DNA of 64,000 bases. It comes from Ligula intestinalis. Its lineage: Eukaryota; Platyhelminthes; Cestoda; Diphyllobothriidea; Diphyllobothriidae. The stretch's first letter is position 1; each line of letters starts with the position of its first letter. This document shows, one piece after another, positions 46,090-58,511 of this stretch. The notes below the pieces were generated by a model. The model ran no database searches, was not told where the DNA came from, and saw nothing but the letters and a program-made list of their open reading frames with translations. A program made the translations under genes and the position numbers. The stretch covers positions 37,768,394 through 37,832,393 of the forward strand of contig JAYGXS010000003.1 of assembly GCA_036362985.1 (NCBI GenBank). The letters are read 5' to 3'.

Positions 46090-48239
46090 CAGTTGCTCGC
46101 AATACTGTTTAGCAAGAATGACGGTACCAACTCTCATCCAGACGGATCATCTCCCTGATGCAGCTCTCCCCCTATCTTGTACCATTCACCGTTTCCCTGT
46201 ATACTAGTCTCTTTTTTTCTAGTACATACTCTGCACCCACTTAAGTCTTCTTTCATCTTGTTGCTGGAAGGAGAGTGATGGCATTTTTAACAACTTTGTT
46301 GAGCCCGTTGGAATCCAGGGGGTTATTTCGAGTGCTACGTGCTACCTTAATACGCCACCCGCAAGCGCTAACTAAAACATGAGTTTGGCGCGTAAGAAGG
46401 ACTTTACTCGCTTGGGCATGGAACCATCGTCTTTTCTCGATTTTGAACGGGGTGCCCGCCTCGCCTCACACCTCAGGCCTTCCGCTCATCTGCGCGTCTG
46501 AGGAGATGGCGCGCACAACTGAGGACACACGCATCACAAGGTCGGCTGCACAGTTTCCAGCAAGAACGACCAAAAGTACAGTAGCCGACCTAACGCATGA
46601 AATGTTAACTAAAACCTTTTTTCGATTAAAAAAGGTTACGTTGGACGCAGTTATAATAAAGGCTTCAACAATTACAGTCGGTGGCCGATCTCGCGAAATG
46701 TTAGTCGTAATTCCGAAAAAATGTAGAATTAAATCTACAGGCATTTTCGAGTAGTTTTCATTACCCAAGTCTGCATGTGCAGTAGTGAACAGTTTCAAAT
46801 AATCGATTCCATATTGTCGAAAATCCTGTGTAAAACCTGCTTGCATTCCAATGCCTCAGGCGCTGGCTGCTACATTGAGATCATGGTCTTTACCCCCCCC
46901 CCCCCCACTCTCCCTCCCCGCCCTCAATCTGAAGCGAATGGAAAGACTACAACTCCACCGGACGGATACGACTTTAAAATTGTTGCATAACAATTTTTTG
47001 GAGGCGATTAGTTTCTGCGCCACTAACTTCACCCAATTGGGGCGGTAAATTGATTGACAAGCAGACGCCGCCGCCGCCGCCGCACCATCTGCAACAGTTG
47101 CGTGGTAAAACTAATCGCACTTCCCATATTGTTTTACGGAGTCTAATAAGGAGCCAAAGTAAATGTGTCATTTCATGAAATGATAAATGGAACTCCAAAA
47201 TGTTTTTTTAGATTGTAAAATATTACTTCGCTGGGTAATCCCAAGATATGTTAGTGACTTCAGGACGCCGGATTTTTAAAGAGTTCACTTCCGGCCAACT
47301 CGTAAAAATGCTGTCTGAGGAGCCTGCATTTTCCCTCGATTTTCGGTGCCCTCGGCGGACTTTTGAAATTGAACCGAAATTCTTTTTATGCCTTCCATAC
47401 ATATTTAAAGTATCCTATATATACATCGATCGGCATATTTCGTCCATCATATACCCATTTTATCCATTTTTTGTTTATTCCAAAAAAAATAATGAAGCCA
47501 AAAGCGTATGACGATAGCACTGTTTTTGAGTTCATTTCAGCCTACATTTGGCTACTTATTTTAGGAAGTTTGTTAATGATATTGAGAGTTGCAGGCTTCG
47601 GTCAGTAGGCCTTGTTTGTAATCTTTCGGCATTATGTGGTTTGCGTGTCTAATTTTACTGACCGTGAACGAGGACCTTTTTGCCGACACTTTTACAACGA
47701 TAATTTCAAAATAAAGCATACATATAACCATTTATGTTAAACATATTTTATATAAAACATGTATTAAAACATTTTTATTGTACTAATTTGATAGAAAATT
47801 AAGCCCACCTCCAATTGCATACTTGAAAAAGGTATACTTCGGTCTTAAACACTGTCTACTTAGTGTATTTTAAGACAGCAAAATGTCTATTCATAGAGTA
47901 TGGTATCCGTAAATTTACGAATGTTGCTCATAAAGAAACAACATGGCTCACATCCACTGCAACCTTTTGTGAGCACTATGTAACATCTATCTAACAGTAG
48001 AGAGAAAATTGTGATTTTCTGCAGCCGGAAGGTATATAGCATATTGCATGGGAACCGCCCACGCACGTGTAAAGGCAGGTTGGCTTCAAGGTTATTAGAC
48101 AATTTGAAGCTCTTTTTTAAAACAGGAGGTTTCTTTCCAGTGCAAGCTTTCAATATTAAACTTGCTACGAAACGAACGCAAAAAATACTTTTGTCCACTT
48201 TTTTCCATAAAATATATTCGCATGTATAAGAGTATGAAA
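46090..48239. other. Intron sequence, AT-rich
   Basis: Short frames and the C14 run only; (GCC)n at 47068-47083. Confidence 0.45.
46893..46906. repeat. 14-bp poly-C run
   Basis: Uninterrupted C run; a shorter C11 run is at 52262-52272 and C12 at 9833-9844. Confidence 0.95.
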
Positions 48240-48630
48240 AATTAATGAGGCAGCTTTATATTACTTAAGTAGTCACTTGTTGTGGAGTATGGTTTGTACA
48301 GACAGTCGGAAATAGACTCATTAAAAGACTGGCACCATGAAGTGAAATAGCTTCGGATTTTGGTACGGATTTTGCATTAAATACGTCTTAACGCACAAGG
48401 GCATAAAAGCAATAGAAAAGAACGCATAAGATTTAAGTAGTCATCTTTTATCCGATCAGTTTTTGCTGGCGGTTGAAAAGCTGCGCATTAAAAAGCCGGC
48501 ATCCTGGCGTGGTTTCAATATCTTGGGATTGTGATGCACAATAAGTAAAATTACAACCCCATTTAAGTAATCCTTTGCAGCCGAAAGCATATTTTGTAAT
48601 TCGGGTTAACATTCCCTGAAGCTAAGAAGG
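48240..48630 (+). repeat. Diverged tandem units related to family D
   Basis: TAAGTAGTCACTTG (48267), TAAGTAGTCATCTTTT (48433) and TAAGTAATCCTTTG (48564) mark units of about 130-165 bp. Each is associated with a CATTAAAA(G/A)... CTGGC or CCGGC segment. Confidence 0.4.
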
Positions 48631-48849
48631 AGGATTCGCATTTTTCGACAAAAATATTACTGCAAGGAACATAATTGTTTTACAAAAAACAACAACTGAA
48701 CATCCCTGGTGGATTTTTTCAGTATGATTAAGAGATGAGCGCACGCCTAAAGGCGTCTAGTTCCTTGCATAATTAAAACCTGCCAATCGCAGTTTGTGAG
48801 GCGTAGTACAGGAATGACCGCCTTCGGATTACCTGCCAACCATACCGTT

Positions 48850-48912
48850 AAGATGACTCAAGACTCGAACCCGTGCTCTTTGGTCAGGCGTACTGCCACT
48901 GCACCAAGAGCT
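48850..48912 (-). mobile_element. Degenerate tRNA-like sequence, possible SINE head
   Basis: Minus strand: CTCTTGGTGCAGTGGCAGTA (box A-like) and CACGGGTTCGAGTCTTG (box B). The anticodon arm does not fold well. No copy elsewhere in the window was seen. Confidence 0.4.
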
Positions 48913-49566
48913 TGCGCCTTTCGGGTGCCGATCAGGAAGATTCACGGTCAGTGGCATGCACTGATCTATCCCTATTGCAAATTAAAATATGAACTCTAGG
49001 TAGTAGGTCGAGGGGAAAAAGTGATCATCTGTGTTTCGTTGTGTAATCACGGAAAGATTAGTGAATGACAATCCCAACAGGCAAATTATTTTGTTGCATA
49101 TGTGGGGGTTTGACAGCTTTATTCTATATCAGTATTATTTACATTAAATATAGTTCAATCAAAATGTGGATAGTATAAATAGTTAGAAGTGGAGCACTGA
49201 ACGAGCACTGAATATCTTTTTTCTTCAACTTCTCGGTAACACAAGCGGTTTAAATTTTTCCTTGATACTATCCAACTGATGGACGATCCAAATCAAAGCC
49301 GAATGCCAAAAACAGTCATAAACGTTTAACTAATCCTTCATGTCTCCATCGTTCTTAAAAAATTACAGCAACGATTCTGACACCAGTCCCAGTCACAACT
49401 TATCAGACAAGACCAGAACAATGAAAAGTGAAACGAAGCGCCGACTAAGTGAGTCGGCAAATCTTTTACCAGACCCAAATATGCCAAATAAAAAAACAGG
49501 GTTTGACCGGCCGCAATGAGTTAAACGATAGATCGAACCGTATTAGTAGCAAATGGTTCAACGCAC

Positions 49567-50334
49567 CTTGGTCAATGTAGGTGGGCTGCATGCCGCCTGC
49601 GTAGGGAAGTTGTTGTTGCATCATATTCAAATTCATCAGAGGATAGAATGCGTAGGGGTTGTTCTGGCCGGTATTCGAGTCAAATATCATCGGACTCATA
49701 CCTGGCGTAGAGGGCGGCGGCTCCGAGGGAGGTGGAGGGATGGATGCGCTGCGTAGGGGCTGTCCCACCCGTGTTGAGGATCGCGACAGGCCCGAGGGCA
49801 GTGGTGGCTGCGGCGAACGATCCTCGGTTGTGGCCGCGCGCCGGTAGCCTCGAGATAGGGAGCCCTCGCGGTTACGACGGCCCGCACCACCGCACATAGC
49901 ATCTGCCTCAGCACCAGAAGCCGCGGCGAGGGAGGAGTCTCGTCTTCGCTGTAGTAACCTCTGGCGTCGACTCTGTCGTCGCATGCGATAGGCCAATTCA
50001 AGGTCATCGCCATCATCCAGAGGTCCCCCATTATCCACATCCGAATCGCCGAGGCCATTGACTAGGCGTCTGCGGGCCATCAACTCCGAGTCGGCCAGAC
50101 TAGAGGAGTTTAAAATGTCCGAGCTGTCCGCGTCATCGTTAAGCTCAGGATATTGGCCAACACCCGCGCCGCCACTCAGTTGACTGCCATTGGGCTGGCC
50201 GGGCATAGTACCGCTGGTGTTGTTGTTGTTGCTGCCGCTGCTACTACTGTTTGCGGCGGCCTGTGAACGGCTCAGCAAACGCTGACGTGTATCCATCGGA
50301 AATTTCTTTGATTGTCCGCCTGATGATTCGGGTG
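49567..50334 (-). CDS. Exon encoding low-complexity Ser/Asn, acidic, Arg- and Pro-rich region
   Basis: Minus-strand open frame of 255 full codons. The acceptor is CTTTTGCCTTTGCAG and the donor is CCAAGGTGCGT. In order the protein shows a Ser/Asn run (SSSSGSNNNN), a Gly/Gln/Pro-rich segment, an acidic segment (ELNDDADSSD, later DDGDDLE), an Arg-rich block (RMRRQSRRQRLLQRRRD) that could serve as a nuclear localisation or RNA-contact patch, a Pro-rich segment (SIPPPPSEPPPSTPG) and a Gln/Met-rich end (MMQQQLPYAGGMQP). The exon is clearly GC- and CpG-rich compared with its flanks, which supports constraint. It begins two bases into a codon and ends with G, in phase with exons on both sides. Open frames on the opposite strand here are shadows of this exon. 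I do not recognise the protein; a disordered regulatory region is the likeliest reading. Confidence 0.85.
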
Positions 50335-53300
50335 CTGCAAAGGCAAAAGTGTACATGAGGGAGAGACAATTCTCTAGGGGACTGGAGGCCTGTAAAAATC
50401 GGATCCATCGTGCACGGGTCAGGCAGGTACGGAACGCGCAAGCGGGTGGTTTATTTTGCCCACCACTGCGACCGATCCCGCCGATGTAGGCTTTTTGACG
50501 CCAGGTTCAGGCGCAAGAGTGAACAGAGAGTGCACTGGATGTGGCGCAAGCCTATTCTGATTGTAAACTACTCCACGCGCAAGTCACATTCCCTGCGCCC
50601 ACCTTTCTGTGGGGGGCTAACGGTGCACGTCGTCGTGCGCGACAGTCAAAATGTCATATGGATAAGAGGCAATCAAACTCTTGATGTAATTATAGGGCAG
50701 TAGTAGCTGGAAACGGTTAAAGGAAGAGTTACAGCCAGGTTCGATAATATCCTCTGCACGTCAAAAAGGAGGTGGCGTCTAGTGCAAACATTTTATCGTA
50801 GATTTGGCAGCTGTACGGGCGCTTTAAGTGATTGTCTTAAGGAAGTACAAATGTAACGTGATGAGCAGGAGGCGGTGCAGCGTTTCGTAGGCCTAGCAGT
50901 ACTTGATAGGTGTGGGAATTATACTGCATGATCGAATACCAAGGATGGCACGGATAGAAGCATCAAATGGCAGAAAGAGCAAAAGCGATCACTGGAACTC
51001 ACCTGTTTGCTTCTATCAGTCATCAAATGGCAGGATTACTCGATAATACGATAGCATGCATGCAGTTTAATTTTAGGTGATTAGGTCATGAAATCAGGAG
51101 GGGGAGCTTATGAATATGTTGAGAGACAGACTATATGTACACGTCACTGTCCAAAACTGACACAGCGCAGCAGCAGTAGTAAGTTTGGCGGTATTTAGCT
51201 CACCATCTCACTCCGCATCATGCTCTGGAAAAGCCAGACCAGGAGAACCAGAGGCGCGCGTTAGCAGTGGATGGCCTAGAATCAAGCTCCCGTTCACGCA
51301 CGCCGTGGTAGAGGTCTATTGCCCACGAAGCATGCTTACCCCGAAGCTCTCGTTGAATTAAGTTGCCATAACGGCCAAAACAAGAAGCCATTGTAAACTG
51401 GCCTCAGATCAAGATGGCCGAGCTGCCTCACTAACTTGGGAAGCAGATTTCCCAGCGAATCTTGATAGTTTCAAGGCGTTCCAGATTTATTCTACTAAAG
51501 GAAGATCGCGTGAGTCAGTCTAAATCACCTTTCTCTCACCCATTACGACACAGAGCAATGTGTGAAACAGGCCGGACGCAGGAGGTCACGTGGCAAAAGG
51601 TCTACCACGCACGCGATACCGCGCAAACTCACGTTATATTGGACAGTTTAGTAGGTATAACCAGCCCGTAGGGCCCTCAGTCCTAGCGCCCCACGCCACT
51701 CAACGGCAACAATCTCAACTTCCATCTAAAATGATCTAAATCAAGCATGTTTACGGAAAATTCCGCTCGAATATGTATTCGTTGGGTGTGCTGGTCCCTT
51801 TCAAACTCTACTCAATTGACTCCACCAACACTAAAATAAACGCGATTATAGCAGGGGATGGCTTTCGCAACGCCAAAGGCAAATATGCCTTCTAATGTAA
51901 GACGACCATTAAGCTCTGTTCCATATTCAATGAAATGATAGCGTCAACGGAGGACTACTCAAACAACTTGGTTCGGTTATGTCAGAGTAAATATTCAGCA
52001 CGCACTGGGTGGAGTAATCGCAGCAGCCGGATGATTACTGTAGTGCTATTAACCAATAGGCGAGACGGACGCGGACGAAAGTCTTTTCCACTGATGGTAT
52101 CAGCGACCCAAATGGCCGATTAGTTATCACGCCATTAATCAACACCAGGTACGGCAACTGACGACTGTGAATTGGTCGACCAAGCAAGCCTCGCACCAAT
52201 TACGACCACTACTGTGCGGGCGATCTTTATTACGCAGATATGAAGCGGCATGGCTACTTTACCCCCCCCCCCTCCACCCTTGTACGCCCATCATTTCCTT
52301 ATCTTCGACAGTCTCTGATGCTGGATTCGAGCAAGGATCGCACACGTCAGACTAATAATAATTCTGTTTTGTCTGAGCCGTTTCCTGGTCCTAGTCTCTT
52401 CGCCTCTAAAAGTACTTCAGAATCGCGATTTTGACGGTCGGTGAGGGTACAATGATTTACAGAGAAATTAGAGATGAGGAGAAGTTGATTAAGGATTCGT
52501 GAAGAGGTCCCTAATCAACGTGAGGAATGAGTGGAGCACTGCAATCACATCAGAAAGGTCGTTGTCATGGCTACACATATTAATGAGGCAGAAAGCCAGC
52601 ACTTCGTAACAGCGAAGCGGGAAAATTCTGACATTCCGATATTAGTGGTCTTTGATTAGACCGGAAAATAAGTTAACAGAAATGGATATCCGACATTAAT
52701 GTAATTGAATTGATTGAATTGCTTCACATCATTAAAGTACTAAAGTATTTCCGACTTGGGTGAGACGATTAAGATGCAATGATGAATTAGATGAATTATC
52801 TAACTACACTGCCACACAGGATCGCAGACGATGGAAAAGACACCGATGCAAGAACACTCTGAAAAGGTCATCAAAATGCCTTCAAATTTATTTGGATCGC
52901 TGGGCGACCTTCGTCCAGGGTCCGAGTCCATACTGGTAGAGATCGGGATTACAAGATACATCATAGCACAGGTACTAGAAAAAACCCCGGTCTTGCCGAG
53001 ATGCTGCAGAAGTTCGGGTAAAACGGGTTTTTCAGCGTTTTTAGACCGGTAAAGATTACGAGACGATAACTTGTGTTTACTTTTCCGGCCGTTATCCAAA
53101 ACGAGGACATTACACATACACTGACAGAGGGTATCTCGGGTGTTTACAGCGACAACTGACTACAAGCGTAGTTACCGTTGTGGACTGGACCCCTGACACC
53201 TGGGTCCCAGTAAATGGGCTCTCTATCAGAAAGGCTTATAAGAATTGTGAAACGACTGTTGCGACAGAACAATGGTGGTTAGTAGCACGGAGAGAGGAAG

Positions 53301-54383
53301 AGAGAGAATGAATGAATGAATGGGAAAATTTCAAAGCGCTTTGCGTGTAAGGCTACAAGAACAAGCATACGAGAAGATGCAGAACGAATCCTGCAGTTTC
53401 ATTAAAATCGGTCGGGGTAGTTTGTTCGTTGCCCATAAGTAGGAGGAGCAATGCTGACTTGCGCATGATTTAAATCACGACGAGGGGGACTTGGACAACA
53501 GCCAACTCACTCTCTACCTCATTATGTTAAAGCAGCACTAAAAAATGACGGTGATTATAAAAGTGTGTGGTGAAAACGGTTAACTTCACAGGTATCCATG
53601 TGTGCCAAGCATGTCCTGGTGCTTACATGCACGAGAGCCGGACCCTACTGGCACGAGTGAGTTGTCATAATGACCACAGTGGGAAGGAGGCATCTCTCTC
53701 CCCGTCTGGATGGGGCAAAGGTCAGACGACCTGGTTCTAACTATTGCGCACCAATGGCACGTGGAAAAGCGTTACCGAGAAATTTACATAATTCGGCTGC
53801 AGGCCGTCTTATAATATAGCAAGCCGACACCCAACCAACCAAAACTCTGTATTTCTGAGACCCTACTAATGGAAGTCCCTGCAACTTTAAGCCTGCCTTC
53901 AAGTGTGCATGCTTCAACCTCAATATGATTTCTACACCCTAAACAGTTGCACACGGAAGCTGATTAATGAAATCAAAAACAACAAAACTGTGAAAACGTC
54001 CAAATAAAAACGATTAGGCACGAGAGCAAGATAGCACTAACTGGTATAGAATACCGGAAACATGAGGCTGGAAGGACAACAAACACTAGCGGAAGACATG
54101 CTTCAGCGTGTAGTCGGACGAGTAGTGGACGATGAAATTACTAATAAATGATAGGCTGCCTGCAGACAGGTAGTATAATATTGGAAAAACTCCGTGAAAT
54201 ACAGACTCGAAAAAAGGAAACCGTTTACACCCTATCAACTTGTAGGACCGAGGAAGAGGAAAAGTATCCTTTCTTGCATAGTTTAACGTTATCAGGTCCT
54301 TCGGAGATAACAGCATATACCATAGTTGACAAAGTATCGTGATCGTCGAGTTCAAGAAAGTGGCCTGCCTTTTTCCTCTAGAT
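50335..54383. other. 7.8-kb intron, first part: nothing defined
   Basis: A short possible Penelope-tail trace (GCGATCACTGGAACTCACCT near 50984), the C11 run at 52262 and (GAAT)n at 53307-53321. The zone 52800-53117 is open on both strands but unassigned. Confidence 0.45.
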
Positions 54384-54480
54384 CCAAGTCAAGTCAAGTC
54401 AAATTTATTAAAGGAAATATAGGCAAACGCCTTTGAACTCCCTCTTGGTACGTAGGATTTGAGAAATGTATCGGCAAAGC
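54384..54480 (-). mobile_element. LINE 3' tail fragment with (TTGAC)n terminus
   Basis: On the minus strand: GAGTTCAAAGGCGTTTGCC, TATATTTCCTTTAATAAATT and then TTGACTTGACTTGACTTGG. The core matches the 3' end of the LINE at 62736-62800 (GGAGTTCAAAGGCGCAAGCC). This is a very short, 5'-truncated insertion; the upstream boundary is unclear. Confidence 0.6.
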
Positions 54481-57400
54481 CGAATATTCTAGAATGGATT
54501 GTTACTTTTAAATGGTAAGTTTTCTAAAGCTGTGTGCTGTAGTGCGTGGGATTCGCTCAGATGAATGTTTATGGTCAATACAACTTTTCAACCTAAACGT
54601 AGAAATGTGTAGGAGACTATTCTGTGGCGGATGTAACGGATTTTTTTATAACCTGCTGAGTGTTTTGAGATCGGTCGATTACTTACACATGTGGTGAAGT
54701 CCGGTATTTTTCATACAGCCAACCACACTCTGCAGATTAAAAATATCAGGGACGAGTGCCTTGCATCGGTAGCAAAATTATAGACACAGGTTAGTCGACT
54801 GGTATTCTAGCCAAAAAACGTGTGGAAAATTCATAGTGGACATATGCTCAAGGCGTACCATCAAAAAGGTCATTCGGAGGTTCAGTTCCCCACTTTGATA
54901 GTTTAGCCAGTCAGGATCGAGTTCAGTGGCATTCCACGGCACTCCGTATTACACCAACCACATAATAGTTCGCTTAATGCGTGACCATAAGAGCAACTTG
55001 GGCAATGGAGCACAGCCACTAGCAGTAAAACCCTCAAATGTGGCGAACAGTTCCTGAAGATGATTGTTTTGCCGAGGGCTTTATTAACTAAAATTTTAGT
55101 TTTTCGATACTTATCTTAGAGGTTTTAAAGGGGTCATGCAAGTCTGGCTTTTCCGATGCTCGGGTACCTCATTGCTTTAACAAAATTAGATAGAGTAACA
55201 AAAGCTGATGAAAAGCACGAGGGTCTACATCCACCTGAACGGATATCTAACTCTCGAGGGAAGCCTTTGTCTTTGAACAGAATTTGTTTCTGAACTCATA
55301 TTTACTGTCTATGACTTAGTTGGGACTATCTGATGAATATTTTTAAAAGCCTTGTCATAGACACAGTGTTACCGACGTAGAAAATATGTAAAATAAACGG
55401 GATATAATATAAGGGTTAAATAAAGGATGACAAAAGAACGGTGTTTTATGGATGCTAGTATTAACATAAAAGATAGCACTCTTATCTTCATTCACTCGGA
55501 TCTGTGGCATCAGACGTGAGCCAACCACAAAAACCTCGTTTGTACACTGTCATAAAGGAATCATTGTAGACAGACAGTGAAAAAATGTTGAAAACGAGAG
55601 GCTTTTACTGATAACAATTCTCGACTTATACTTCCTCAATTGTCTGAATTAGCACAACGAAACCCAACAAAAATTGTCGTCAACTAACCAGTCAGTTAGC
55701 GAGTTATAATGACCACTTGAGTAATAGGGACGAGTACTTGTCTTGTAATTTAAGGACAACTACGGCCAACCAAAGAGTCAAGTGACCTATATAACCTAAA
55801 TGGCGTACTCCATATCAAAAATGCCTCACCCAGGTCTGACTACGTAAATATACGTAAAGTAATCAGGCAACAACCAAAAGTGGCATCTCGTCACAGACAA
55901 AAGGAGGGAAATGACCTTAGGGTGCGGAAGAGAGCGAAAAGGCAAACCGATGCCGAAAAACTGCTGGGCTGTTTAGCAATGATAGATGATTGCAAGATGG
56001 TTGAAAATGCAGACAACCTTCGGTGAGCAACAAACAATCATTACTACGATCTCGAAATTCTGACTTTTTCAAAGTATCTTTCAAAACGGTAATTTTAAAT
56101 CAATCGACTTAGGATAATGATGATAAACTGGCCAAAATGAGCATACAGACAGTGGCTAATCTCACGAAGTATGAACTGAAATTTTAAAAACGTGTTCTAT
56201 AAGGATTGTAATACTGATCCGACGATATATCAGGTACACCGACATGTCGGTCTTTGAATTCACTGCTTGAGCAGTAAGCTTTTTTGTTAATTTCCAATGC
56301 CCTTTTAAGCTGCAATGCACTTAAGAGAGAATATATGCAAAATTGCATTTTCTTGCACTCAGTTGCTTGAAAATCACGTTTTCTTCAAAGCTTGTACTCG
56401 AAGAAAACGTATACTTGGGCACTAACGCTGTTTTTTTTCATTTCGATTTATTCTGAGCTTAATCTGGCTATCCATTTGCGTTTAGAGAGACGTGACTTGC
56501 TTAAAAAAGATACCGAGAAAAAATATTTTGAACCTGTTTTCTAGTAAATATATAGTGAATTTGCAAGGGCATCGAGAATTAATAGGAAAACATATTTCTA
56601 AAGTCACCATATTCTATCCAGTACAATTTTTGCAAGAGGCTCAGGAGAAGACCATTCAGAAGCTAACCTTCTCGCATGACTGAGATATATTGGGATTACG
56701 CCGAAAGATCATCAACATTACAACAGCAATCGGAAACGTATTTCAGAATTTCGGCTAACATTTCATGACATTGGTTACACACTGTAGGTACTGTAACAGT
56801 CAGATAAATGGAATGTTGATGGGCACACATCAGTCGCTAACGGAAGTCACTTGTCTTGTTTTGTCTTGCGACACACTCTCGAGTCCCGTCATTAGCTGCA
56901 CAGCGGCTGACGGTGTATACAGATAAAAAATATGAAGGGGAGGAGGTCATTGCTTCCATACTAGGTAGTATGTCCAAACTTCGAGACTGTATACTGGTCA
57001 TAGTAGACTTACCATTATCATTTTCCGGTCTACTGTGCCCTTCCATGTTTCAAACGTGAATCAAGCAACACATGTCCGACGTGAAATTCTCTAAGCTTTC
57101 GCAGCACACGATCCAGCCTACGGTTTCTTAGAAACCGCAAAGCTATTTAGATGTACCTGTCTCTGTAACACAGCAACAGGTGTTTTTGTAACTTTGCCAT
57201 GTGCATAAAAACTGCCCAAAAGCAAGCCACTTTTTAAAGTTTGCTTGGCTAAAACTTGAGCCTTGATATATTGTTTCTTAAAATATTCTTTAAAACATAC
57301 GGAAAGCAAATTTATTCACAGATCATTTATGGAAGTATTTTGTGGTCTTGGCAACAGTATTAAAGGTGAAAGTTGAGGGCATGAATACTCAAAGCAGGGT

Positions 57401-58154
57401 TTTTGAAAATTAATTTACAATAGAGAATGTCCAGAATTCGGAAAATAACATATGTGGTGTATCTGAGCGACCTAACATTTTCTGTAAAAAATGGCAAGAA
57501 ACAGAGGCAACTATAAGCAGACATGAGCACGTTTACTCTCAAGTTGTTTCATACAAAATAATAAGGCGTATGCAAATTTTAATAGCGATAGCAAATAGCG
57601 TTTGCAAAAATAGTTTTACTTTCTGTGCATAAATGTACTTCCCTAATAGTTTCGGGACAGTGCATAATTAATTTTGATAATCTTGTCTAAATTATCAGAA
57701 AAGTCTTAGAAAAAACACCCATATGGACACAACCTCGCGCAGACGGCCACGCTTGCACTCTTAATGTTTTCATTAGTTTTTTGATTGTATCAAATACGGC
57801 AAAGGATATAGATCGACTTTAAGCTTCCTCGGGTTCTCCAGAAAACATATAAATATGCTGGACTGTTATGACAGGGAATTTTAGCATAGCTCACTAGATA
57901 AAAAATCGCGGCATGGACAAAATTTGAACCTACATACTTATATTAACTGAAATACAACTAATAGTTTGCAGGTGCAATGTCTCTAGAACGCCATTATGAA
58001 AGTTAATAGAAGCAAAGTAAGGAAATCAAATTTGTGAAAATATGGTTTTGAATGAAGACCCACGAATAAATGTCTTGAAAACAACATATTAAAGGCAAAG
58101 AGTAGGCCGAAAATCAATCGAAAACTGTGCATGAAAATTAAAGGAAACACTCAC
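54481..58154. other. 7.8-kb intron, second part: AT-rich, nothing defined
   Basis: No exon, RNA or element was recognised. Confidence 0.45.
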
Positions 58155-58511
58155 CCTGTTTACAAAAAAAATCCTGGTTTTCCGTGCGGTCAAAATTCGA
58201 ATCCACCAGACGTCCTGATTGAAGCTCACCGCCGAGAATAATATCGTCCACGATGGGGGAGAATTTTTTAAGACCAGGAAGCTTCGTTTCCGGACCGTTT
58301 AAAGCGACATTAGACGAATTAATATTAGTGCTAGCAGGTGAAGTTAATTCCTCTCCTTTCTTGAGGACAGTATCAGTAAATTTGTTCGATGAGTTTCTAT
58401 ATTGATTAACAGGATAATTTCCTCGAGGTGGGGGTAAGTTGAACAATGGGTCCAGGCAAATTTCGTCAGCGTTTTTAGAAATGCCTGTCCGTGGATACAT
58501 TCGTTTCACAT
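58155..58511 (-). CDS. Exon (first seen) of the long-intron gene
   Basis: Open frame of about 118 codons on the minus strand. The acceptor is an AG after a pyrimidine-rich stretch (CCACTTTTTTCAATGAG) and the donor is GGGTGAGTG. An in-frame TGA lies just upstream of the acceptor, so coding either begins here, at the ATG at 58500 (MYPRTG), or enters by splicing with one base from an earlier exon. The ATG context is weak. Visible pieces are a Pro-rich NLPPPRGNYP, a Ser/Asn/Thr-rich stretch and a mixed charged end (SNFDRTENQDFF). The exon ends one base into a codon (G), and the next exon supplies CA to make Ala. I recognise no family. GC content is close to that of the surrounding AT-rich intron, unlike the GC-rich next exon. 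Confidence 0.65.

Larger units (their letters stand above)
6363..58511 (-). other. Gene model: minus-strand multi-exon gene, product unknown
   Basis: Five exon segments on the minus strand can be joined: 58511-58155, 50334-49567, 20759-20626, 11050-10788 and, less surely, 6594-6363. Each of the first four has a pyrimidine-rich AG acceptor and a GT donor. The phases agree: exon 1 ends with one base (G) and exon 2 supplies CA; exon 2 ends with G and exon 3 supplies GA; exon 3 ends on a codon boundary where exon 4 starts; exon 4 ends with CG and exon 5 supplies A. The joined product would be about 583 residues. It is strongly biased (Ser, Asn, Gln, Ala, Pro, Arg) and shows no domain, signal peptide or membrane segment that I recognise. 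Such composition is common in scaffolds and RNA-binding or transcription-related proteins, but that is only an analogy. Introns are about 7.8, 28.8, 9.6 and 4.2 kb and full of mobile elements. Further upstream exons may exist. Confidence 0.72.

Noticed and set aside
49696..50058. Overlapping 120-codon frame inside the 49567-50334 exon
   Set aside because: A shadow frame of the GC-rich exon; it lacks matching splice phases.
52800..53117. Frames open on both strands
   Set aside because: No family resemblance, and being open on both strands suggests composition.
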